From NCBI GenBank assembly GCA_039680605.1, contig JBDKTA010000008.1, forward strand, positions 1 through 64,000: a stretch of DNA of 64,000 nt, written 5' to 3'. This document shows, piece after piece, positions 29,740 to 38,900 of the stretch (positions are counted from its first letter, which is position 1; every line of letters starts with the position of its first letter). Below the pieces are notes generated by a model. That model ran no database searches, had not been told where the DNA came from, and worked only from the letters and a program-made list of their open reading frames with translations. Made by a program: the position numbers and the translations under genes. The stretch comes from Planctomycetaceae bacterium. GTDB lineage: Bacteria > Planctomycetota > Phycisphaerae > SM23-33.

Positions 29740-31095
29740 ATGAAACGCCCGAACATTCTGCTCATTCAATCCGACCAGCACGCCCCGACGGCTTTAAGCT
29801 GCCGGGGGAACCCGTATGTTCGCACGCCGAATCTTGACCGCCTGGCGGCGGGGGGCGTGAGCTTTGCCAATGCGTATTGCACCTCGCCGGTGTGTACGCC
29901 GGCGAGGGCATCGATTGCCACCGGGCGCATGCCGCACGAGTTGGGCATCAACGTCAACGAGCGGGCCGTTCCGGCGGATGTGCCGACGGTGGGGCACATG
30001 GTGACGGCCGCGGGGTACAAGGCCGCATGGGCGGGCAAGTGGCACGTGCCGGAGAACTACCCCCAGCACGTCGACGAGATTCCGGGCTTTGAGAACCTGC
30101 TGTTCGACATGCCCAACGGCTGGCACCTGGGCGCGAATGTGGACGCTCCGACGGCCGACCGGGCCATCAAGTTCATCCGCGGCCCGCACGAGAGGCCGTT
30201 CCTGCTGACGGCGTCGTTCTACAATCCCCATGACATCTGCTACTGGGTGATGGACCAGGGGCACGAGGTCTTCAACAAGCTGTATCCGGAGATGGGGTCG
30301 TGGCTGTCGGGTCCTTCGGACCCTCCCGCCACGGCACCCGAATTACCGCCGCTGCCGACGAATTTTGAGTTGCCCGATGTCGAGTCGGAGTTCGTCGAGT
30401 TCTGCCGCCATCGCGGGCACTACGGCAACGAGATCGACTGGACGCACACATGGGACGAACTGCACTGGCGGCGGTACCTGTACGCGTACCATCGCTTCGT
30501 TGAGCATACCGACGCGACCGTCGGCCGCGTGCTCGGAGCCCTGCGCGAAAGCGGCCTTGAAGACGACACGCTGGTGATCTACACGTGCGACCACGGCGAG
30601 GGCGTCGCCACTCACCGCTGGGTCGTCAAGCTGATGCTCTACGAGAACCCCGTCAAGGTGCCGCTGATCGTGCGATGGCCGGCGGGCATCGCACGCCGCG
30701 GCCTGGACTGCGAGCACATCGTCAGCGCGCTGGACGTGCCGGCTACCATCGCCGACTACGCCGGTACGGCCATGCCTAAAGAATGCGGCGGCGTGAGCCT
30801 GCGAGGGATTATCGAGAACCCCTCCGCGCCCGGGCGCGATTACGCCGTGACGGAACTCCAGCCCGACCCCCAGCGCCTCGAGCACAAGGGCCGCCTGCTC
30901 CGCACGAAGCGGTACAAGTACATGGCGTTCTCGCACGGGCGAAATCCGGAGATGCTCTTCGACCTGCAGGACGACCCCGGCGAGACGCGCAACCTGGCGG
31001 TGCAATCATCGGCGGCCGGCGAACTCGTCCGCCATCGCCGGATGCTCCAGGACTGGATCGCGCGCAGCGGCGACGACTTTACCCTGGGCGGTTAG
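29740..31095 (+). CDS. Sulfatase (arylsulfatase/choline-sulfatase type)
   Basis: 451 residues beginning MKRPNILLIQSDQH, the usual family start; an in-frame ATG three codons earlier is possible. The signature C-x-P-x-R is CTPAR with Cys52 as formylglycine precursor, followed by ASIATGR. Metal ligands D-Q (SDQH) and YTCDHGEG are present. No signal peptide, so cytoplasmic or exported in another way. Planctomycetes carry many sulfatases for sulfated polysaccharides. Placement after the sulfur-assimilation genes may be coincidence, but release of sulfate would feed them. Needs a formylglycine-generating enzyme, not seen here. Confidence 0.88.
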   Translation: MKRPNILLIQSDQHAPTALSCRGNPYVRTPNLDRLAAGGVSFANAYCTSPVCTPARASIATGRMPHELGINVNERAVPADVPTVGHMVTAAGYKAAWAGKWHVPENYPQHVDEIPGFENLLFDMPNGWHLGANVDAPTADRAIKFIRGPHERPFLLTASFYNPHDICYWVMDQGHEVFNKLYPEMGSWLSGPSDPPATAPELPPLPTNFELPDVESEFVEFCRHRGHYGNEIDWTHTWDELHWRRYLYAYHRFVEHTDATVGRVLGALRESGLEDDTLVIYTCDHGEGVATHRWVVKLMLYENPVKVPLIVRWPAGIARRGLDCEHIVSALDVPATIADYAGTAMPKECGGVSLRGIIENPSAPGRDYAVTELQPDPQRLEHKGRLLRTKRYKYMAFSHGRNPEMLFDLQDDPGETRNLAVQSSAAGELVRHRRMLQDWIARSGDDFTLGG

Positions 31096-31117
31096 CTCAG
31101 GGGCCGTCGGCTCTCTC

Positions 31118-31912
31118 TTAAGTCATCACCGTATAGGCGCACGTCTGCGGAATGTGAAAGACCTCAAGCTGCGGAAAGGTCTCCGCCAGATATCGCGCCA
31201 GATTCGCCACGCCCCATTCCTCGGCCACGCCGTGATTGACCGTCAGCGTCGGGAAGTCCAGTTCGCGGGCGTGGGTGCCCATGCGGACGAAGCAATAGTA
31301 GTCGTCGGTGATGATTCCCGCGTCGGCCCCGGCGTCGATCATCGCGATCGGGTCGACGGTCACGCCGGTGCCGGTGGCCACGCGGCGGACGATCTTGCCG
31401 CCGTCGCCGCCCAGCAGCAGACCGTTCTGCCCCAGCGGGCGAATCTTGCCCAGCACGTGCTGCGCCAGATCGGCCGCGCGCATCGGGGCGATCTCCGTCA
31501 CCAGCAAGCTGCCGGTCTCGTTGACGATCTTGCCCCCCAGTTCCAGCCCACGCTGCCAGGCGTCGCGGATGCCGATCTTCGGGAAGCGGTCCCACAGGTC
31601 GTGGCAGCGGTAGACGACCAGGGCGCTCTGGGCCAGCCAGTCGAACTTGGGCTTTTCGCTTGGCAAAGCCGAGATCGACTCCGGTTGCGTCGAGTTGTTC
31701 GACGCGCAAACGCAGATCGACTCGTGCGAAATGAACAGCTCCGCCCCGCGCGCGTGAGCTTCCTTCAAGGCTGCCCACGACGCCTTCCACGCCACCGCCA
31801 CTCTTGTAACAGGTTGCTCAGGATCGCCGGCCTTGAACGTGTCAGCCGTCGAATCCCAGTTCACCCAAGAGCCCTGGGTCTTGAGATGCTCGTGAATATC
31901 GCGACAGATCAT
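31118..31912 (-). CDS. Nif3-like dinuclear metal protein
   Basis: 264 residues from the ATG at 31912 with AAAGGAC upstream; a longer frame through the upstream microsatellite is unlikely. Conserved metal site elements appear as ELFISHESI in the N-terminal part and TVNHGVAEEWG near the C-terminus, and LLLGGDGGKIVRRV matches the family core. Nif3/YbgI proteins form toroidal hexamers; the true function is unsettled (GTP cyclohydrolase-type and other hydrolase activities have been proposed). The usual double His is reduced to one His (SHES). Confidence 0.65.
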   Translation of the reverse strand: MICRDIHEHLKTQGSWVNWDSTADTFKAGDPEQPVTRVAVAWKASWAALKEAHARGAELFISHESICVCASNNSTQPESISALPSEKPKFDWLAQSALVVYRCHDLWDRFPKIGIRDAWQRGLELGGKIVNETGSLLVTEIAPMRAADLAQHVLGKIRPLGQNGLLLGGDGGKIVRRVATGTGVTVDPIAMIDAGADAGIITDDYYCFVRMGTHARELDFPTLTVNHGVAEEWGVANLARYLAETFPQLEVFHIPQTCAYTVMT

Positions 31913-31954
31913 TGAAGAGTCCTTTCCAGAAAGCCAAAACCAAACACGAAAAAC

Positions 31955-32017
31955 CGACGACGAGGACGAGGACGACGACGAGGACGAACATCCAATCATC
32001 CATCCATCCATCCCATC
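31955..32017. repeat. GAC/GAG microsatellite and CATCC repeats
   Basis: 31955-31988 consists of (GAC/GAG) triplets; 31989-32017 has CATCCAATCATCCATCCATC. It lies between the Nif3-like and UvrC-like genes and is a probable site of length variation. Confidence 0.75.
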
Positions 32018-32037
32018 CTCTCTTCCACCGTCCGTCT

Positions 32038-33414
32038 CTACTCTTTCTTCCTCTGCGGTCTCCGCGTGCACTGCGGTGAATCTTCCTCCAGCGTCTTCTT
32101 GCGGCGCAGGATGTGATGGTATACCTGCACGAAGCGGTGGGCTTCGTCGCGCACGGCCTGGAGCAACTGCAGCGCGGGGTCGTGGCGCGAGAGCTTGAGC
32201 GGTTCCTCGCGGCCGAGAACGAACAGCGTCTCTTCCTTCTTGGCCAGGGCGACCATCATCGGCGGCGTGAAGGCCATGTCTTCAAACGCCGACAGTGCTG
32301 CGTTGAGCTGCCCGCGGCCGCCGTCGATCAGGATCACGTCGGGGAACAGCTCGGCTTCCATACCGGCGTATTTGTACCGCCGCCAAACCACCTCGCGGAT
32401 GCAGGCGTAATCGTCGTTGCCGGCGACGGTCTTGATCCGGTAGCGGCGATAGGAGTTCTTGAACGGCCGCGCGTCGATGAAGCACACCATGGCCCCGCAC
32501 ATTTCCTGCCCGCCCAGGTGGGCGATGTCGATGCCCTCGATCGTGCGCGGCGGCGTGGCCAGGTGCAGCACCTCGCCCAGGCGCGCCAGTCCGGCGGCCT
32601 GGTCCACGTAGAACACCTCGGGCTGCACGTGTTCCGCCGCCAGTCCGCGCTGCTGAAGGCCTTGCATCGCTCGCAGTTCGTCGCGGATGTTGGCGGCACG
32701 CTCGAAATCGAGCGCCTCGGCGGCCGCCTGCATCTCGGCGGTAAGCTTGCGTCGCAGGGGTGCGGCTTTGGAGTCCATAAACTGCATGAAGTCTTTGATG
32801 CGGCGCAGGTAGTCTTCTCGGCTGATCAGGGCCGCGCACGGGGCCGAGCACTGCTTGATGCTGTGGAGGATGCACGGGCGGTAGGTTTTGCGATCGGGGC
32901 CGTCGTCGAAGTCGAGGTGGCAGGTGCAGAACTTGAAGACGCGCTGCATCAGCGGCAGGGCGGCCCGCAGGTCCGCCGGCGAGACGAACGGTCCGTACAG
33001 CTTGACGCCCTTATGGCGCGGCTGGCGGGTGACCGAGACGCGCGGGAAGTCTTCGCCGGTGGTGATCTGCAGATAGGGAAAGCTCTTGTCGTCCTTCTGC
33101 ATCGCGTTGAATCGCGGCTGCGTGTCCTTGATCAGGCGGCTCTCGTGCAGGAGGGCGTCGACCTCGCTGTCGCATTCGAGGTACTCGACGTCGGTCACCA
33201 GGTCGGCCACCATGCGGGCGACGTCGGGTCCGCGGCTGGCCAGCAGATTCGCCGCGGGCTGAAAGTAGCTGGCCACGCGAGAGCGCAGGCACTTGGCCTT
33301 TCCGATATAGATGACCACGCCCGCGGCGTCCTTGAACAGGTACACGCCCGGCCCGGTCGGGAACTGGCCGACCTTGCTCCGGATGGCGTCCAGGATTTCG
33401 TTTCGCGTGGGCAC
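32038..33414 (-). CDS. uvrC: UvrC-like excinuclease subunit lacking the HhH domain
   Basis: 458 residues, GTG start. N-terminal GIY-YIG nuclease (GPGVYLFKD, YIGKAKCLRSRVASYF), a Cys-rich segment (CTCHLDFDD, CILHSIKQCSAPC), the UVR helix pair (EMQAAAEALDFERAANIRDE) and the RNase H-like C-terminal nuclease (GIDIAHLGG, LIDGGRGQL, RDEAHRF) are all present, so both incision centres look intact. Typical UvrC has about 600 residues and ends in two helix-hairpin-helix motifs; here the protein stops about 20 residues after DEAHRF, inside a copy of the CGCAGAG repeat. It may be the sole UvrC or a paralogue like Cho. Confidence 0.85.
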   Translation of the reverse strand: MPTRNEILDAIRSKVGQFPTGPGVYLFKDAAGVVIYIGKAKCLRSRVASYFQPAANLLASRGPDVARMVADLVTDVEYLECDSEVDALLHESRLIKDTQPRFNAMQKDDKSFPYLQITTGEDFPRVSVTRQPRHKGVKLYGPFVSPADLRAALPLMQRVFKFCTCHLDFDDGPDRKTYRPCILHSIKQCSAPCAALISREDYLRRIKDFMQFMDSKAAPLRRKLTAEMQAAAEALDFERAANIRDELRAMQGLQQRGLAAEHVQPEVFYVDQAAGLARLGEVLHLATPPRTIEGIDIAHLGGQEMCGAMVCFIDARPFKNSYRRYRIKTVAGNDDYACIREVVWRRYKYAGMEAELFPDVILIDGGRGQLNAALSAFEDMAFTPPMMVALAKKEETLFVLGREEPLKLSRHDPALQLLQAVRDEAHRFVQVYHHILRRKKTLEEDSPQCTRRPQRKKE

Positions 33415-33419
33415 GCACC

Positions 33420-33425
33420 CATTAT
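33420..33425 (-). promoter_or_regulatory. TATAAT box close to the uvrC start
   Basis: On the minus strand TATAAT ends six bases before the GTG start, and no ribosome binding site is present, so a leaderless mRNA is possible. No clear -35 box was seen. Confidence 0.4.
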
Positions 33426-33437
33426 ACGTTCAAAAGA

Positions 33438-33530
33438 AGATCCTAGATCCCAGGTCCTCGATCCTAGGAAGATATCAGCCCCCGGAGCTCGCGTTCTCTC
33501 CTGGGACCTAGGACCTAGGATCGAGGATCT
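33438..33530. repeat. CCTAGG/GATCCTAG dyad repeat
   Basis: GATCCTAGATCCCAGGTCC with CGATCCTAGG on the left (33438-33468) faces CCTGGGACCTAGGACCTAGG with ATCGAGGATC on the right (33499-33530). The arms are inverse of each other with small register shifts. It lies between the divergent uvrC and isomerase genes. Confidence 0.65.
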
Positions 33531-33550
33531 GTTTTTGGTACCTTCGCCGC

Positions 33551-34354
33551 ATGAGCCAACCCAAGAAGTTTTCCATGTGGACGAGTTTCCTGTGGGACAT
33601 TCCCATCGAGGACGCGCTGCGCGAGCAGGCGGCTGCGGGGTGGATGTTCGCGGAGCTTTCCGACGAACATAGCATCGAGCTGATCCAGCGGGGGCGCGGC
33701 TCAGGCGAGGCCCTGCGCAAAGTCGCGGATGATCTGGGGGTGAGCGTCGAGCAGGGGCACCTGGACCTGCCTGCCGACATCGCTTCGACCGATGCCATCG
33801 ACAACATGATGGCTTCGATCAAGCGGCGGATCGACCTGTTCGCCGAGGCAGGCATCACGGCGGCGGTGATTCATCCCGGCGGGGGCAGGATCAGCGATCC
33901 TCACGAGCGGTTGAAACGTCAACTCGACGGGCTGCACGAATTGACCGTTCACGCCCAGGGCACGGGCGTGGTGATGTGCCTGGAACCTTGCTGCAGCGGC
34001 TGGGAGTTGGCGCCGCTGCTGCGGGCGACCGCCCCGGCCCAGGTGGGCGTCTGCCTGGACAGCGGCCACGTGAACCTGACCGCCGAAGACCAGGCGGACC
34101 TGATCCGTTCCTGGGGCCCGCGCCTGCGCGGGCTGCATATCTCCGACAACGACGGCAAGACCGACCTGCACATCTTCCCGCGCCAGCCGCGCGGCACAGT
34201 CAAGTGGTGGCCGCTCATCGCGGCGCTGGAAGAGATCGGATACGCCGGCCTCTACAACTTCGAGTTGCCCGGCGAGAACCGCGTCTCGCTGGACGAGCGC
34301 CGGGCCAAACTGCGGACGTTCATCACAGCCGCCCGCGAGATGTTCGGCCGCTAG
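33551..34354 (+). CDS. Sugar phosphate isomerase/epimerase family TIM barrel
   Basis: 267 residues. The AP_endonuc_2/xylose isomerase-like barrel is seen in AAVIHPGGG, VVMCLEPCC with the metal-binding Glu, GVCLDSGHVNL with Asp and His, LRGLHISDNDGKTDLH and NFELPGE with the last Glu, the standard metal ligand set. No signal peptide. Such proteins isomerise or epimerise sugars or inositol derivatives. Substrate not predictable; the nearby Gfo/Idh/MocA enzyme often pairs with this family. Confidence 0.8.
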   Translation: MSQPKKFSMWTSFLWDIPIEDALREQAAAGWMFAELSDEHSIELIQRGRGSGEALRKVADDLGVSVEQGHLDLPADIASTDAIDNMMASIKRRIDLFAEAGITAAVIHPGGGRISDPHERLKRQLDGLHELTVHAQGTGVVMCLEPCCSGWELAPLLRATAPAQVGVCLDSGHVNLTAEDQADLIRSWGPRLRGLHISDNDGKTDLHIFPRQPRGTVKWWPLIAALEEIGYAGLYNFELPGENRVSLDERRAKLRTFITAAREMFGR

Positions 34355-34664
34355 CCCAAAAACTTCATGAACCGCAGAGACCGCAAAGACCGCAGAGAAG
34401 CAAGTAGGCTCAAAACCAGACCATCTAACGCCGCGGTCGACGTTAATCGGAAAAACAGACTGTCCAGGCGACCCACTTCCGTAATTCTCTGTAAGTCATT
34501 TCATTCAAAAGACCTCTGCGGTCTCTGCGATCTCCGCGGTGAAATATCCGGCCGCTAGGGCAGTTGATCAATGAGACCGCAAAGGGCGGATGGCATGGCG
34601 ACACGCGCAGCGGGTCGCCATGGGTGTGCGCTGACCGTCATGGCCACCCGTCGCCGTCAGAAGT
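34355..34664. repeat. Gene-free stretch with an inverted CGCAGAG repeat pair
   Basis: Copies at 34371-34398 (ACCGCAGAGACCGCAAAGAC) and inverse 34513-34540 (CTCTGCGGTCTCTGCGATCT) frame about 115 bases of lower-GC DNA. No coding frame is convincing. Confidence 0.7.
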
Positions 34665-35021
34665 CTATGCACTCTGATACCACGCGATGCCGTGGGCGCC
34701 CGCCCAGACCGCCACGGCCAGAGCGCCCAGGATCAGGAGGTATCGCCTCCAGTGTTCCAGCGTGGCGGGGCGGTCGTCGGCGAGGCGGCCGTGCATCTTC
34801 GTGATATCCACCCGCTTTAGCACGGCCATGATGATCACGACGCCCCAGAACACAGCGTCGGCGAATGACAGCTCCACCACGGGGTTGCGGATGATCTTCA
34901 TGATGCAAATGACCAGGGCCGCCGGACCCAGAAGCATCCATCCCAGTCGCAGCAGGCACCCGCTGCCGCTGATGTCACCGGGGGAATTTGCAGACTCGGT
35001 CTTATTGGCAGATTCAGGCAT
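34665..35021 (-). CDS. Small membrane protein, three membrane segments
   Basis: 118 residues after CCGGAGCGACCC. Segments: LGWMLLGPAALVICIMKII, FADAVFWGVVIIMAVL and LLILGALAVAVWAGAHGIAW. The N-terminus is polar and soluble. No family recognised and no functional residues stand out. Confidence 0.6.
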   Translation of the reverse strand: MPESANKTESANSPGDISGSGCLLRLGWMLLGPAALVICIMKIIRNPVVELSFADAVFWGVVIIMAVLKRVDITKMHGRLADDRPATLEHWRRYLLILGALAVAVWAGAHGIAWYQSA

Positions 35022-35165
35022 GGGTCGCTCCGGAAAACACTGTTTCCCGGACGGTGGCCCGACCGCCCGCCAAACCTGCGACAGCCCGCGCCGCCGCACC
35101 CTTTTTAAAACGTCATTTCATTATATCGATCGCCCGGCCAAAAGCCATCTTTCTCCGACAGCGCG

Positions 35166-35981
35166 TCAATCATCTACTACGAACATGCAGCGGGCGGGGG
35201 CGTCGAAGAGGAACGCCAGGTCGTCGATTCCCGGGCGGTTGATCGTGTCGCTCTGCCATCGCATCGACACGATCGTCTGCCGCGGCGGGGCGGCGAAATA
35301 GAAGAACACGTCGTCGGCGCCCGCCCCGGCGGCCAATCGCTCGCTCTGCGATTCCGACAGCCCGCCGCTGAAGAAGACCGTGATCGTCATCGTCTGCGGC
35401 GCATTGGCCGACAGGGCAGTCACCCCGAGCTGGCGGATCTGACCGTTGCTGAAGTTCAGCTTGGCGACTTTGTCGTTGTCGATGTTGGTGCCCGGCGTGA
35501 GAAACGCCCCTGCCGTCGCGGGTCGGCCGTCGTTCTTGATCATCGGACCTGAAATCGGCGTCGAGTGAAGGCGGTTGCCCTGCCAGATATCCAGCATCGA
35601 GTAGGATGAACGGCCACGGCTGTTGGTCATCACCACGCGGTCGACGCTCATCTCCAGCGACGACGCCTGGTCGAGACCGAAGAAGATCGACAGCCGGTCG
35701 TCGGGATAATTGCCCGACCGCCCGTTCGACCCGTCGGGGTCGATCCCCGGCCGCGCGCGGTCGAAGGTGATCACCCCGCCGGTGCCGTTGGCAAACGCGG
35801 CGGCCACATCGAGCTTGAACTGCGCGAGCGTCTGGCGGTTTGCCGCCGCCTCGCGGTCAACGGCGTTGGGCTCTTGTGCTGCGTCGTAGGCGCCGGAGGT
35901 GAACAGGGCCGAGATGCCACGAGCCCATCCCGGCGAGGTCGCCAGCGTCAGGCCGATCAGCAGCAGCAGGTAACGTTTCAT
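35166..35981 (-). CDS. Secreted protein of unknown function
   Basis: 271 residues with a signal peptide (KRYLLLLIGLTLATSPGWA). The mature part is rich in Gly, Asn and beta strands (VITFDRARPGIDPDG, TMTITVFFSGGL, VFFYFAAP), which would fit an extracellular beta-sandwich. Not recognised. It is encoded 10 bases after the large propeller protein on the same strand and may be co-transcribed with it. Confidence 0.6.
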   Translation of the reverse strand: MKRYLLLLIGLTLATSPGWARGISALFTSGAYDAAQEPNAVDREAAANRQTLAQFKLDVAAAFANGTGGVITFDRARPGIDPDGSNGRSGNYPDDRLSIFFGLDQASSLEMSVDRVVMTNSRGRSSYSMLDIWQGNRLHSTPISGPMIKNDGRPATAGAFLTPGTNIDNDKVAKLNFSNGQIRQLGVTALSANAPQTMTITVFFSGGLSESQSERLAAGAGADDVFFYFAAPPRQTIVSMRWQSDTINRPGIDDLAFLFDAPARCMFVVDD

Positions 35982-35991
35982 CGAAGCTCCA

Positions 35992-38900
35992 TTACTTTGC
36001 GGCGGTGAAAACATGGACGCCGCCGGCGTCGGTCACCACGACCGCACGGTCCAGGATTTCCGCGTGGGTATCATATCCGCTCTGTCCGCCCGTGCAGTAG
36101 GCCAGCCCCTCGAGCGTCTGGCGCCCCAGGTGCCGCCGCGTGACGCTGTCGAAGACATCCACATACACGCGCCCCTGCTGGCGCTGGCGGGCGGCCAGCC
36201 CCGAGACGACGATCATGCGCTGGCCCGAGGCGCGGCAGGCGAGGATCTCGTGAACCCCCGCCATGTCGGGCTTGGGCAACTCGTACACCGCTCGTCCGGG
36301 CGCCGCGCCGGCGGCGATGCGGACCGCCGGGTCGGCCCCGGCGTTGACCAGCCCGCGCCCGGAGAACCAGATGCCTTCCTGCGGCGGCGGGGCGAAGGGC
36401 ACGATCGTCGTGACCGCGCCGCCGGCGGGGTTCAACTCGACGCGTCCGCCCTGCCAGCCGTTGTCGAACAGCGTCCGCAGCACCACCGACACGGTCCGGG
36501 CGGCGCCGGCCCCGCGGCCCAGTTCGACGCGGTATATGCCCCCGCGGAAGCGGGCCGCCTCGACCAGTCCGCGCGTCCAGAGGAGCTTACCGGCCGCCGG
36601 GTCGATCGCCGCAAGGCGAGCCGCTCCGTAGCTGCCGGGCAAGGCCGTCACCAGCGAGTCGTTGCCGCCCACGTCGTACGGCACCAGCGGCACCGAGAGC
36701 GTCCACTGGTCCGCACCGTCAGAGCGGTCCAGTGCCGCCAGCCGCCGGTCGCCCGAGAGCAGGACCCGCCCACCGACGATGTGGGCGGCCAGAGGACGCA
36801 GCGCCAGCGTCCGTTGCCAGGCGATCGTCAACTGCGGTTGTGTCATGACGCGCAGCAATCGCCTGCCTGAGAGGATGCAGAAGCCCGCCTCGTCGCCCTT
36901 GGGGGATACGACCAGCGAGGGTTCGTCGGCGCCGATATACGCCGCCTTCGCCAGTGGCAAGGCCAGGGGGGCGGCCAAAACCGCCCCGGGGGCGATCTGC
37001 GCCACGCGCGGCGGCAGCAGCTCGGCCAGCGCGCCGTCGGCCAGAAACGCGTACTGGGCGTCGCGGTCGCCGTCGAGGGTTTTCTCTTCCAGCGTCTTGC
37101 CCGTCCGGGCCGACAGCAGGTGCAGGCGGCGGTTTTCCAGCACGATGACGTTCGCGCCGGACAGGGCGCCCTGGACAGGCGCGCCTTGGGCAAAGCGGCG
37201 CTGCCACAGCGGCCTGCCCGTGGCGACGTCCAGAGCGGCAACCCACTGGCCGCTGAGAGTCACCAGCGAGCCGCCGCTGACGCCCAGCATGCGGTCCGAG
37301 GGCGCCATCGCCACGCTCCAGAGCAGCTCGCCCGTGTCGGCCTGCAGTGCCGTCACGCCGCTGCTGTCTCGCGGGGCCACGAAAAGGCGGCCGTCGGCAC
37401 GGATGGGCGACGTGCCCTCGCGAGAGTAGACCAAGGCGTCGGCCATCGCGACATTGCCCACGGCAGAGGGATATCCGCGCACCCACATCAGCCGCCCGTC
37501 CCGCGCGTCGCAGCGGGCCACAAGCCCCATGCCCGGGCAGCAGTAGACCGAGTCGGCGTCGATGGTCACCGCCGTGCCGTCTCGGGCCAGATCCAACTCG
37601 CCGCTGTCGGACCACGAAAGCGGCGTCTTCCAGACGATGCCCCCGCTGCGCCCGTCCAGGCAGACCAGGTGCCACGGGCCCTTCGACGCCATGGGCTTGG
37701 CGGCTGCCCGGTCGCTTTCGGCCGCCGGCACCGCCAGCACGTACACGCGTCCGTCCGCGGCGGCGGGGTAGTTCATCGCCGCCAGGCCGCGCCACTGCGG
37801 GTCTGTCGCGGTGGACCAGAGGTCTTTGCCCGTGCGCGAGTCAACGGCTGACACCGCGCCGCCGCCCGAGAGGCGGTAGACCGCCTGCCCATCTTCGGCG
37901 ACGGCGCTGGAGCCGGCGGCGGGCGAGCCGACGGGGCGGCAATAGACGTCGCGCCATGGGTGCTGCATGTACTGCGACGGCGGCTGGGCCTCGGCCGGCG
38001 CAGCGGCGGCCGAGGCGCGAACCTGCCAGAGCGGCGCGGCGCTGCCGGCCTGGAAGCGAGCCAGCCGCCCGGGTCCGCTGACGAAGAACGCTGCGCCCAC
38101 TCGCTCGATGCGGGTGACCGGCCACGGCGCGTGCAAACCGAAGTTCCGCACCGGACCCTCGCGGTGGCGCTGCATCAGAGGCCAGTCCGCCGGCAGGGCG
38201 ATCGGCACGCGCGGCAGATCCGACAGCGCCCGCGGCGGTTCGCCGCCGGAGGTCCCCGCCAGAAGCGAGGCCTTTATCTGCCCCGCCGGCGCAGTGGCGC
38301 CGCGCCAGGGCACCTCGGCCGCATCCGGAACCGCCGCCAGGATCGCGCGGGCTTCTTCGTCCGAGCCCCGCCCGGCGCCCAGCGCCAGGCACAGGCCGAT
38401 CTGCGCCGCTGCCCGCAGCGTCGAGTCTTGACTATAACGGACCACGTGGCGAAAGGCCGCCGTTGCGGCGGTGAAGTGCCCCGCCCGCAGCGCCCGCTCG
38501 CCCACGTCCACCAGCGCCTCGTGTACGCCGACGGCGTAGGGGTACAGTCGCGTCAACCTCGCCACCGCTGCCGGGTCTTCCGCACTTCGGATGGCCATAG
38601 CCAGCCGTCCTGCGGCGTTATTTTGAAGAGCCCGCAGCGGCGCCAGGTTCGCCTCCGGCAGCGCGTCCAGGACGCTCTGTGCCAGCGTCCGATACGAGAC
38701 GTAGTGTACATCGCCGCGCGCGGCGAAGGCGTCGCCCGCCGCGGCCAGATCGAGAATCCGCTGCACCTGATCGGCGTCGATGGGGCGGGAGGCGTCGACG
38801 CCCTGGGCTCCGCGAGCAAAGGCCTCCCAGCGCGTCTCAAGCTCGGCGTTGCGCGGCGGCGGGGGCAGGTTTCCAGGGGTCGGGCGGACCGCCTCGGCGC

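Noticed and set aside
31913-32071. N-terminal extension of the Nif3-like protein with a poly-Ser run
   Set aside because: The Ser run is the translation of a GAC/GAG microsatellite; the ATG at 31912 has a good ribosome binding site and fits the family start.
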